From JAFDZO01 sp044226845 (GTDB taxonomy: Bacteria > Bacteroidota > Ignavibacteria > Tepidaquicellales > Tepidaquicellaceae), in the NCBI GenBank assembly GCA_044226845.1, contig JBGAGG010000015.1:47776-111775 (forward strand): 64,000 bases of DNA, given 5' to 3'. The notes under the pieces are model-generated. The model searched no databases. It was not told where the DNA came from and was given only the letters and a program-made list of their open reading frames with translations. The position numbers were made by a program, and so were the translations under genes. This document shows, one piece after another, positions 53,686 to 63,900 of the stretch (its first letter is position 1; the number at the start of each line of letters is the position of its first letter).

Positions 53686-56600
53686 ATGAAAGCAATCTTC
53701 TATTTACTTTTAGTTTTAATTGTACTTTTTATCCTGACTGCTACTAATACATGGGCTCAGACAATCGGTGATTACAGAAGCGGACAAGCTTCTGTTACCT
53801 GGAGCACTGCGGCAAACTGGCAGACTTATAACGGTTCATCCTGGGTTACAGCATCATCCAAGCCCGGTTCAACCAACAACGTTTACATTCAGCGCGGTCA
53901 CACTGTAACTCTTACAGCAGATGAATCCTGCAAAACTTTGCATCTTAACAAAGACAATTCTACTACCGCTCTTGCATTAGGAACAAATACATTAAGCCTA
54001 AACGGACAGTTAAGAGCATATTCGGGTACTGTCGGAACAATCCCCGGTTCTTCATCAACTTCTCCGGCCGGACATGATGATTGGATAACTTCAACAACGG
54101 GAAAAATTTCTGTTGTTGGTGACTCAAGAAATCTAACTGCAGTAGGCGATTGGGGAGTAGGTATTGCAAATGTCTCCAGCCCTAACGGGTTTGATTTGGA
54201 AATAAATCTTAATTCAGGGCAGACAGCAACTTTAAACACTTTTTTCAAGTGCAGGAGCTTTAATGTTGTATCAGGAACACTACACATGGCAGTTGATGCG
54301 CGAATGGCGCCTGCGCAAAACACTCGAGACAACAGCAACTTCATAATACAAAGCGGAGCAACTGTTATTTCTGCGGCAACCGGAAGCGCTACGGACGTTG
54401 TATTCGGATATGATGATAACAGCATAAGCGATACTCTATGGGTTAAAACAGGAGGAAAATTAGTATTAACAGGTGCAACTCCTTACATCGGAATGAATAC
54501 AATTATCTTCGACGGAACTGTTGAATACGCTCGGGCAGGAAATCAAAATACAGCCGCAAGAGCAAACGGCGGAGCATTTGCGAATGTACTTACAAACTTA
54601 ATAATAAGCGGTTCAGGCGTAAAAACAATAGTTAATACTGATTTTACTGTTAACGGAACGTTCAGTATTCAGGGTTCAGCGACTTTAGACAATAACGGAG
54701 CAAATTTTACTTACGGACCGTCTTCAATATTGGAATATGCTAGCTCTACAGCAAATCAAACCATGTCAACGAATGAATTCAATACTTCAGGAACGCGTGT
54801 TCCTAAGAATCTTGTAATAAATAATACGTTCGGTTCGGTTGCGCTTGATGCAAACAGAACAACTTTTGCAGGAAATTTAACGGTGAGCGCAGGAACGTTT
54901 AACCTTTTTGGTTTTACAATAAACCGTTCTTCAGCAGGAGGAATTTTAACTGTATCAAACGGAGCAACATTAAGAATCGGAGGCACAAATACATTTCCTT
55001 CAAATTACAGCACACATTCAATCGGCGCATCAAGCACTATAGAATACGGAGGAACTGCTCAGAACGTAGCAAGTCTTAATTCATCCCAATATTATGGCAA
55101 CCTGACGATTTCCGGTTCAGGCACTAAAACAGTGAGCACAGAAATAAGAACAAACGGAAATTTAAATCTGACAGCAGGGACACTGGCAAGCACCACTAAT
55201 CAGGTCATAGTTTACGGAAATGTTACAGGCACAGGTACTCACACTTGCACAGGTACAGGAGAACTGCAAATAGAAACAAATGGAGCAACTATATCAGGAG
55301 CAACGTTTGGAAATTTAAAAATCTATAGCGCAGGCGGCGGGACTATAACAGCAACAGCTGCACCAACTATAACCGGTAGTTTACGATTAACTGCAGGAAC
55401 ACTTGCAGACGGAGGATTTACAATTCCGGTAGCAGGAGATATTGAAGGTACAGGTTCACATACAGGCGCAGGAAGAATCCAAATGACAGGTTCAGCGAGA
55501 ACTATTTCAGGTGCATCTTTAACAAATCTGCAACTAAATAATGCAGGCGGTTACAGTCTAAGCGGCAGCCCTACCATTGCAGGCGTTTTAACTCTTACAA
55601 GCGGAACGTTATCAGTAGGCGCGAACACCTTAACTCTTTCAGGAAGTTCACCGGTAAGAACATCAGGTAATATTAACGCCAGTAATGCAAGCTCCACTGT
55701 TACATTTACAAATACAGGAGCGATAACATTGCCTGCATCAACTTTCACAGGTAACGTTAAAAATTTAACCGTTTCAGGTTCAGGCGGCAGTGTTGCATTA
55801 GGTCAGTCTCTTACTATTACAGGTACTGTTACTGTAGGTAACGGCGCAACATTGACTTTAGGAGCAAATACATTAACAGGTTCAGGAACAACTGCACTTG
55901 CAGGTTCAGGAACAATTGCACTGACTGGCGCGCTTGGCACGCAGTTGAGTTCATTCACAACGAATACATTTAAAAGCAACGGAACATATCAATTTAACGG
56001 AAGCAGCACACAGACAATCCCTGCAGATACATATAACAATATTTATTGCACCAATACCTCTGCAATAAACCTTGGCGGAAATGTAACAATTGACGGAACT
56101 CTGACTCTGATATCAGGCAACGGCAATTTTAATATCGGCGCAAACACTTTGGCAATCAGTAATCCTATTGCAGGCACAGGTGCATCAACTTTATTAGTTG
56201 GAGGTTCAACATCAAATCTTACAATCAATGGAAGCGCGCCGGGCATTAATATTCCCGGAAGTGTAACATCATTGAACAATCTTAATATCAGTAATAGTCA
56301 GGTTGTTACAGGGGGAGCTTCACTTGTAATAAACGGAACATTGACACTCGAAGCAACTGCAGGATTTTTGAATATGGGAGGAAATACTTTAACTATAGGA
56401 ACATCAACATCAAACACCGGTAACATAGTAAGAAACGGCGGTTCAATAAGAGGGACGTTAAGAAGATGGTTTGCAAGCGGCGCATCTTCAAATAATATAT
56501 TTCCACTTGATAACGGCTCGGGCGCATTCTCACAGGCAAAAGTAACGTTCAATTCTTTAACAACGGGCGGTACACTGACTGCAACGTTTCATAACTCAGG

Positions 56601-57531
56601 CTCCGGTTCATTACCGAATCAGGGGAACGGAAATTATCTTCCTACAGGTCCGAGTATGGGAAACGTTAATCTTATAAACCTTGCTCCTCAGTACTGGACA
56701 ATAACTGCCGGTGACGGATTAGCTTCGCCGAACTATAATCTCGAACTGATTGGTGATGCAATTCCGAATATATCAATCATAGATTACATAGCTATAATAA
56801 AAAGAAATGACGGCGCAAGCCCTTGGACTTGGTCAAGCGCAAATTATTCCGTTACAACAGGAACAAATACAAATCCTGTTTTATATTATAACGGCGGAAC
56901 ATCATTCTCTGATTTCGGCGTCGGCGGCAACGCAGATAATCTTTTGCCGGTAGAGCTCAGTTCTTTTACTGCATCAGTTGATAAACAAAATGTAAAACTG
57001 AACTGGACTACGAGTCATGAATTGAATAACCAGGGATTTGACATTGAACGGAAATCATCTTTAGCAGAATGGAAAAAAATCGGTTATGCTGAAGGGCATG
57101 GCACAACAAATCAATTACAAAATTATTCATTCACAGATATTGGATTAAACACGGGTAATTATAATTATCGCCTAAAGCAGATAGATTATAATGGTAATTT
57201 TGGGTATCATGATTTATCAGCAGAGGTCATCATAGGGATACCTGCTAAATATAGTCTGGCTCAAAATTACCCGAACCCGTTTAACCCAACTACGAAGATT
57301 AATTATGACCTTCCTTTTGACAGCAAAGTTGAGATAAAAATATATGATATGACAGGGAGAGAAGTGGCAAATTTATTGGATGCAGCTCAATCTGCCGGAT
57401 TCTATACTGTGACTTTCAATGCATCTGCATTTGCAAGCGGAGTTTATTTCTATTGTATCAATGCAAAAGCCGGCGGAGTTTATAAAACCCAAAGCTTTAC
57501 AAAAGCTATGAGAATGGTGTTGGTAAAATAA
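53686..57531 (+). CDS. Large secreted beta-helix-type surface protein with T9SS sorting domain
   Basis: The 1281-residue protein has a signal peptide (FYLLLVLIVLFILTATNTWAQ), then a Thr/Ser/Gly/Asn-rich series of short strands (NLTISGSGTKTVS, GTLTLISGNGNFNIGANTL, NLTVSGSGGSVALGQSLTI) typical of long right-handed beta-helices. From about 1085 on comes LLPVELSSFTASVDKQNVKL and an FN3-like module, and then the tail NYPNPFNPTTKINYDLPFDS to MRMVLVK. The same FN3-plus-tail end occurs in the 57905 gene. It is exported by T9SS and acts at the surface, perhaps as adhesin. Its composition is richer in G+C than the left part of the window. Confidence 0.87.
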   Translation: MKAIFYLLLVLIVLFILTATNTWAQTIGDYRSGQASVTWSTAANWQTYNGSSWVTASSKPGSTNNVYIQRGHTVTLTADESCKTLHLNKDNSTTALALGTNTLSLNGQLRAYSGTVGTIPGSSSTSPAGHDDWITSTTGKISVVGDSRNLTAVGDWGVGIANVSSPNGFDLEINLNSGQTATLNTFFKCRSFNVVSGTLHMAVDARMAPAQNTRDNSNFIIQSGATVISAATGSATDVVFGYDDNSISDTLWVKTGGKLVLTGATPYIGMNTIIFDGTVEYARAGNQNTAARANGGAFANVLTNLIISGSGVKTIVNTDFTVNGTFSIQGSATLDNNGANFTYGPSSILEYASSTANQTMSTNEFNTSGTRVPKNLVINNTFGSVALDANRTTFAGNLTVSAGTFNLFGFTINRSSAGGILTVSNGATLRIGGTNTFPSNYSTHSIGASSTIEYGGTAQNVASLNSSQYYGNLTISGSGTKTVSTEIRTNGNLNLTAGTLASTTNQVIVYGNVTGTGTHTCTGTGELQIETNGATISGATFGNLKIYSAGGGTITATAAPTITGSLRLTAGTLADGGFTIPVAGDIEGTGSHTGAGRIQMTGSARTISGASLTNLQLNNAGGYSLSGSPTIAGVLTLTSGTLSVGANTLTLSGSSPVRTSGNINASNASSTVTFTNTGAITLPASTFTGNVKNLTVSGSGGSVALGQSLTITGTVTVGNGATLTLGANTLTGSGTTALAGSGTIALTGALGTQLSSFTTNTFKSNGTYQFNGSSTQTIPADTYNNIYCTNTSAINLGGNVTIDGTLTLISGNGNFNIGANTLAISNPIAGTGASTLLVGGSTSNLTINGSAPGINIPGSVTSLNNLNISNSQVVTGGASLVINGTLTLEATAGFLNMGGNTLTIGTSTSNTGNIVRNGGSIRGTLRRWFASGASSNNIFPLDNGSGAFSQAKVTFNSLTTGGTLTATFHNSGSGSLPNQGNGNYLPTGPSMGNVNLINLAPQYWTITAGDGLASPNYNLELIGDAIPNISIIDYIAIIKRNDGASPWTWSSANYSVTTGTNTNPVLYYNGGTSFSDFGVGGNADNLLPVELSSFTASVDKQNVKLNWTTSHELNNQGFDIERKSSLAEWKKIGYAEGHGTTNQLQNYSFTDIGLNTGNYNYRLKQIDYNGNFGYHDLSAEVIIGIPAKYSLAQNYPNPFNPTTKINYDLPFDSKVEIKIYDMTGREVANLLDAAQSAGFYTVTFNASAFASGVYFYCINAKAGGVYKTQSFTKAMRMVLVK

Positions 57532-57580
57532 AAAATCCTCATAATATTGACGAATGAATTTCGTAATTTGATTTTTTAAT

Positions 57581-57725
57581 GTGAGCAAATTTTCGGAAAT
57601 CAGGGTAATTTGGTGTAATTTGGGAAAGCAAAAATTTTGAAAACACTATTATTTTTGTTGTTTTCAATATTATAATATAATTTGTAATCAGCAGGTCGGG
57701 GGGTTCAAGTCCCTCTGCCAGCTCA
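57581..57725 (+). repeat. Dispersed repeat copy C: conserved leader plus 3' half of tRNA-Thr(UGU)
   Basis: Bases 57678-57725 carry the tRNA-Thr 3' half (TTTGTAATCAGCAGG, T arm with six G, TGCCAGCTCA). Its leader, from GTGAGCAAATTTTCGGAAAT through TTTTGAAAACACTATTATTT, matches copy A along nearly the whole 97 bp. The G-count change (4, 5 or 6 in copies B, A, C) alters the T stem, so these are unlikely to be functional tRNAs. Confidence 0.85.
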
Positions 57726-57729
57726 AGAT

Positions 57730-57765
57730 AAACCCATCAAGAATTAACATCTTGAGGGGTTTTTT
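57730..57765 (+). terminator. Terminator after repeat C
   Basis: AAACCCATCAAGA (57730-57742) pairs with TCTTGAGGGGTTT (57750-57762) with one mismatch (C to A) compared with copies A and B, followed by TTTTATTTT. The mismatch shows the element is drifting. Confidence 0.8.
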
Positions 57766-57836
57766 ATTTTAGGGTCTATGTTTATTACAATAATCTTTTA
57801 GATTATATCTTAGCTTTTCTCCAAACAAAATTATAT

Positions 57837-57875
57837 AAAAAAGCCCGATCCTGCTATGACGGGACCGGGCTTTCT
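57837..57875 (-). terminator. Intrinsic terminator of the giant beta-helix gene
   Basis: AAAGCCCGATCC and GGACCGGGCTTT pair with one mismatch around CTGCTATGACG; on the minus strand the stem is followed by TTTTTATATAA. It lies 30 bp past the stop of the gene at 57905. Confidence 0.8.
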
Positions 57876-57904
57876 ATTTGTTATACACTGCTTTAGTATA
57901 CTTC

Positions 57905-60900
57905 TTACTTTACCAGTACCATCTTCATTGTCTTCACAAATGATTGCTTTCCACCCGTTGCATTTATCTGGTAGAAATAAACTCCGCTTGCTAATGCTGA
58001 TGCATTAAACTGTGATGTGTAATACCCCGCAGTCTGTACCTGATTTACAAGCTGATACACTTCCCTTCCTGTCATATCAAATATCTTAATCTGCACTTTG
58101 CTGTCAAATGGTAAATCATAATTTATTTTTGTTGTTGGATTAAACGGATTAGGATAATTCTGGCTTATCTCATATTTATTCGGAATACCAATCTCAATTT
58201 CTTCTGCAAGCTCATAATATCTGAAGTTACCATTGAAATCAATTTGCTTTAATCTGTAATTATATTTTCCTGAGTTCAGATTGTTTTCCGTGAAGCTGTA
58301 ATTTTTTGGAGTTGAAGATGTTCCTGCCCCTGAAACGTTGCCGACTTTACTCCAGTTATTTGCTGAGCTGCTTTCTTTTCTTTCAATATCAAATCCTGAG
58401 TTATTATGCTCTGATGATACCGTCCAGTTTAATTTTACATTCCTTCTTTCAACAGCTTCAGTGAAAGAAGATAATTCTACAGGTAACGGCGCATTGGCAT
58501 CTATTAAAGCAAAAATTGAAAATCCTGTTAGTCCATAGACCTTGACCGTATTATTTATTGTATCAAGTTCATATTGTTCCGAAGCTGTTCCTGTGACTGT
58601 AAAATTGTTCCACGTAGCTCCGCCATCTTCTGATTTTGAGAGCCTTATATCCTCCATGTTTCCAATGTTTCCTACTATAGCATCATCAAAGTTAATTGTA
58701 ATATCGTACGTAAACCCGGAACCTCCAGTAGCGAATATTTGCCAGTATCCGTTTGCAACAGGAAATCCAACTGAACCCGGAGGGTTTGTTCCTGAGTAAT
58801 ATTTTATTTCAAGTGAGGTCGGAACATCTCCTCCCGGACCCCAGTCAATGTGGCCTATTGTTCTTCCCATAAAAGTGTATGTCGTAGTTGTACCGGGTGC
58901 CGGCTGTGCGCTGGCTATAACCTCAGGCGGTGCTCCAAGTGGTGTAAATTCATCTGAACCAATATCAGTTGCTCCGGTGGAAATGGAAACTGATCTTACT
59001 GTCGAACTTGTTCCGTAATCATTAAGTACCTGCGGTGTAGTTATCGGAGTTCCAAAGCCATTGACATACCAGCTTTCAACATTATTTGGATTAATATTCA
59101 GGTTACCCGAAGCAGTTGATGTAAACAAATTGGCAGAACTGACTCCTGTTGTACTTATTGAGCTTGCATCGCCCAATGAATTTATTTTCCAGTTAGCAAA
59201 GGTCTGCTGAGTAAATGCACCGATTACGCCGACCTGATTTGCCGATGAAGGGAAATATGCATTGTAGTTCGCTGAACCGGATGTCCAGTTTGTTGCAGAG
59301 GTTACTCCCATACAATAATTATTTGCTCCGCCTGTTCTTTGATTAAAGAAAAGGTTATTTCTTACCGTATCATTTGATGATGAAACTCTTAAATAGCAAT
59401 AAGAAGTATTTGTTGTATTTGCGCAAACTCCGCCTATATAAACAGAATTATATAAAACAGTCATATTGCCTGTTGAATTGTTAATAATTCCCCTGAGATT
59501 TGGTTCTAAAGTAGAAGATGTAAGTGAGATTTGGTTATTAATCACATTTAATGAAGCAGTACCTGAATTATTTATTCCGCAGTTTATCGGGGCATTTGCA
59601 CCTGTGCCTGTTCCAAGTGAAGTAATATTGTAAATTCTGTTTCTGGAAATAGTTGAAAGACCGGTTGCAGCACTGAAATGAATAGCAGAAGTAGTATATA
59701 CTGTGCTACCTGGATTGATATTCTGTAAATTATAAATTGTATTTTCTTCTACAATTTGACCTGCTACAGTAGATGTTATTAAAATTCCTTTAACTGTAAA
59801 TAAATTTAATATTCCCGTACCGGTATTTAATCCTTTACCGTCTCTTATAATATTATTTTTAATGATATTTACACCAGACAGGCAAGTTATACCACTAAGT
59901 CTATCGCTCCCATTGCTATAATCTGCAAAATTTCCTATCGTGTTATTTTCAATTCTAACAGTATCTGTAGAGCCTCCATTATTAATCCACCCATTGTCAA
60001 ATCCTGACCTTAGAGTGTCCCACGGATTTGCAAGTCCTCCGAGTGTATTTCCTAAAGTAGTTCCGATATTTACTTTGCCGCCTAAGACTGATATTCCAAA
60101 CGCCTGCGTAGATGTACTGATTCCAGTCGTACCAAAATTTGAAATTGTGTTACCTTGAACATTTGAAGCAGTTGTCGTTCCAAGGGTTAAATTAATAGCT
60201 GTAAGCTGAAAACTGCCTGTTGTACCATAATATGTTCCGCTTCTATCTACTGCAGAACCACCAATGCTATTACCTGATATTGTAAAATTATTTGCTGACG
60301 AATTAACTACATTAATAACGCTATGACCAACACTGAAGTTAACGTTGTTATAGAATTTGTTATTTGAAATAGTCCAGTTATCACCGTTACCTGTACCGGA
60401 AATATTAACAACTACAGTTGATGTAGCAAGCATACCTGTAAAGTTACAGTTTGTGATAAAGTTATCACTGTTTCTTTGCGAGCCTGAACCCGATCCGGTT
60501 GAGGAGTAAGCAGTAAAATATCTCCCAACATTTGTCCCGGCAGATTGTTTGAATAAGCAGTTATCAACAGATATAGAATCGTTACCTGAAGCATTTGTTG
60601 TGGTTCCAAGTAGAACCATTGCATTTGCCAATGTTGTTGCATTGCTTTCAATTATACAGTTTCTAATGGAATCCCGTCTTGCATCACTTATAAACCTGAA
60701 TACAGGACCTGTATTCGCAGGAGTAACATTATTATTTACAAATCTGAAATATTGCCCTGTACTTGTGGCTGAGTCAGCGCCGTTAAAACTGACTCTGTCT
60801 GCACCGGCAACGTCAATCATTGGCAAGCCGGTTCCAACCGTAGTTCCTTCAATTAATCTTGTAGTTAATGAGCCGCTTGGTCTTATTTGTATTGAATATG

Positions 60901-63900
60901 GTGCTGAGAATTGATTCAATGCTACAGTACCCGGTTCAACTAAATTTGAAAGCACACTGACATAAATATTACTTGTTAATGCTGATGTATTAATTGCATT
61001 AAATAAACCTGAAGCTCCTGTTAAGTTTGGGTATGTTCCTCCTGTACCTACTGTCAATACACCGCTTATAGCGGTAGTAATACTAAATAAGTAGTTAGCG
61101 GTAGATGTACCGAACGGAGTTGTTAAATTATTAATAGGCGGAGAAACTGTTGCAATACCTCCCGATTGATTTGTAACATAATTTTCCAAAGATGTAGCAG
61201 TAGATAAATCCTGTGCTGCAATAAACCATCCAATCTGATTTCCTGCTGATACTGAACCGCCATTTAACAAAGTAAAATCAATACTGAAATCATAGTCATC
61301 CCCTGTATTTCCTGTAGCTGTGGTATATCTCCATCCTGTAGCGCCGCCTGAGTTATTTCCCCCGCTGAAACATGCTGTAAAATTATCCGGATCAATACCG
61401 ACTCTTCTATAGTAAATTCTTGGCGCATTTGCGCCTGAACCTACTGTGCCATTATCTGTGATTTTTGCAAATCCCGTTAGCGTTCTTGAACCAATTGCAA
61501 GAAAATTTGACAGTGGAATAAAAGAATTTATTGTAACCAACGGCGCCTGGTAGTCCATATTTCCGGGTGTTGTTGTAAAATTACTTTCATCAGCTCCTAT
61601 ATCCGGTCTTTGACCTGCAGTAGAAGGTCTTGTATTACCATCAAAGTCAACTAAAACTGATGCATTAGTTCCGCCTGCTTTTGATTGGGGATTCGGGTCC
61701 TGTAAATGTAAGTCAGGAGTAGAAGCTGAAGGATTTACAAACAAAGGATTTACTGAAAATGAATAAATATCTAATGTCGGGTTTGCAGTTCTCCATGCTG
61801 TTAATGTTGTATAATCAGTTGTTGATGTATTTCTTGCAGTGCATCCGTTTGCGCCGGGTGTATAAACATTATTATAGTTAGATGTTAAATTTGTGGTAAT
61901 AGTACATATCATTCCAAAACCAAGATTTCCGGCGCCTGTAAATGTTCTGGCATTGTAAAAAATATTGCTTTCAACATTCATTGTAGTAGAGCCATTGCCT
62001 TTTCTTAAGCATGCTGTCAATGACGTGTTTGAAGTTGCTGCTCCGCCAATATAAACGCTATTGAACCAAATATTGATAATTACGCCTAAAGCATTATCTT
62101 CATTTATACCATAGATAATCTGGTTAGCGGTTACAGTTGAACCAAGTGAAATCATGTTATTTGAAATTGTTGTGATTCCAAGTGGGCTGGCATTGTTTAT
62201 AAATATTCCTTGATGCTGCGCAGTAACGCTGGAAGAAGCTATTGTGGTATTATAAATCAAATTTCTTGTAATTACACTGGTGCCAGCGCCGAATGATGAA
62301 GTACTAATACCTTTATTAACATTTGCTGCAGTAGAATGAGCGCAGTTTAAGTTAAAGATAGTATTATCTGAACAGTTATAAGCATCTGAAGCACCGGTTA
62401 TAGAAATACCCAAGAGGGTTGCAGATATAGAAGCGCTTGATGTAGTAATATCTCTGACTATGTTTCTTCTTATATTTAATGGCTGAGAAACAACAGAACC
62501 TGAACTAACTATACCTGTTGTTGTAGAAGTTGATGTTGTTGTGAGTGATTGATATACGTTAATATCTCTGACTGTATTAGAGTCAATTGTTACAGCTCCT
62601 GATGCGCCGCCAATAGAGGCACATTCAATACCTGTGAATGTTGAAGTAGTACCTGTAAATCTCACAGAAGAATTGCCTGCTGTAACATTTCTTACAGTAT
62701 TATTTGCAATACGAACGTTGCCCGTCCAACCTGCTGCAACAGACATACCAATCATAATTCTTTCGCCTGTTGCTGTAGCAAGTGTATCAGAGCTGTATAT
62801 GCTATTTGCCTGAGTATTTGAACCAATTAAGTTGTTTGCAAGCGTTAAATTAAAACCGATTCCGCCTGTTCTAATATTTATCCCTGTAAATCCTGTTCCG
62901 ATACCGGCTGCTGAACCTTTACAAGTTACAGAACCGATTGAGTTATTTTGAATCGAAACGTTACCGCCGGATGTCTGTGAACAAATAGGAATTACTATAC
63001 CAAGGTTAGTTGTTGAAATAACCGTAATAGAGTTATTTGAGCCGCCGTCTCCGATTGTATTTGAGTCAATACTTGCTGCTCCTGCGGTTATGTTAACTGC
63101 GCACCATAGGCCGGTTGTAGTTGTCGCGCCGCTGGTTGTGGATAAAAGAAAACTTCTGAATGTGTTGTTGCTTATTCTGTTCGTGCCTGGTGAAAATGTA
63201 CCGGTAATACCGGTATATCTGTTAGCAACTGCGCCAAGCATTGTATATGTGCCTGTTCCTGAATTTGAAGCAAATCCAAATGTATTGCCTGTGACTACAT
63301 ATCCGGTTCCTGTTAAAATAGAAATTGTAGGATGAATGTTGCCGGTTGTGAAAGTTCTTGAACCGGTCTGATAAAATTTATTATTTGTAATTGACCACGA
63401 AGAGTTACCTGTACTTGTTAACAGAATGCCATAAGATATTGAAGCTGCTGAGAAGTAATCAAAAATATTACAACCTGTAATTGTATTATTGTTGTTAGCT
63501 ACAGATACGTTTAAGCCTGTTGAATAAATTGCGCAAAAAGGTAAAGCTGCGCCTTCAGGTCCGATATCACATGCACTGATTGTATTGTTATCGTTTCCTG
63601 TTGTTGTACCTCGTTGAAATTGAATTGTACCTAATAAATTTGAAATTGAAGAACCTTTAATAGCGCAGTTAGTAACTGTGTTACCGGAAGCATCATCAAA
63701 AAATCTTAATGTTGTTGCTAATAATCCTGCATTAGAGTTTGAAATAGTTAAACTATTGCCGCCTGAGTTCAATCCGTTTATTGTAAAATTATCTGCGCCG
63801 TTAAACACGATAAAGTTTCCATTAATGTTTCCCTGAATCGTTCTGGCTGCGCCTCCTGTAGGAGACATTGTAATGCTGCTGTAACTTGCGCTGCCTGTTC

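Larger units (their letters stand above)
57532..57904. other. Gene-free 373 bp between convergent T9SS genes
   Basis: It holds repeat C with its terminator and, near 57837-57875, the terminator of the minus-strand gene. The 70 bp in between (57766-57836) shows nothing I can support. Confidence 0.7.

Noticed and set aside
53898..56552. Several minus-strand frames of 65-175 codons inside the beta-helix gene
   Set aside because: They are antisense shadows of the repetitive, G+C-richer plus-strand gene, without motifs or spacing of their own. The same holds for plus-strand frames inside 57905-64000.
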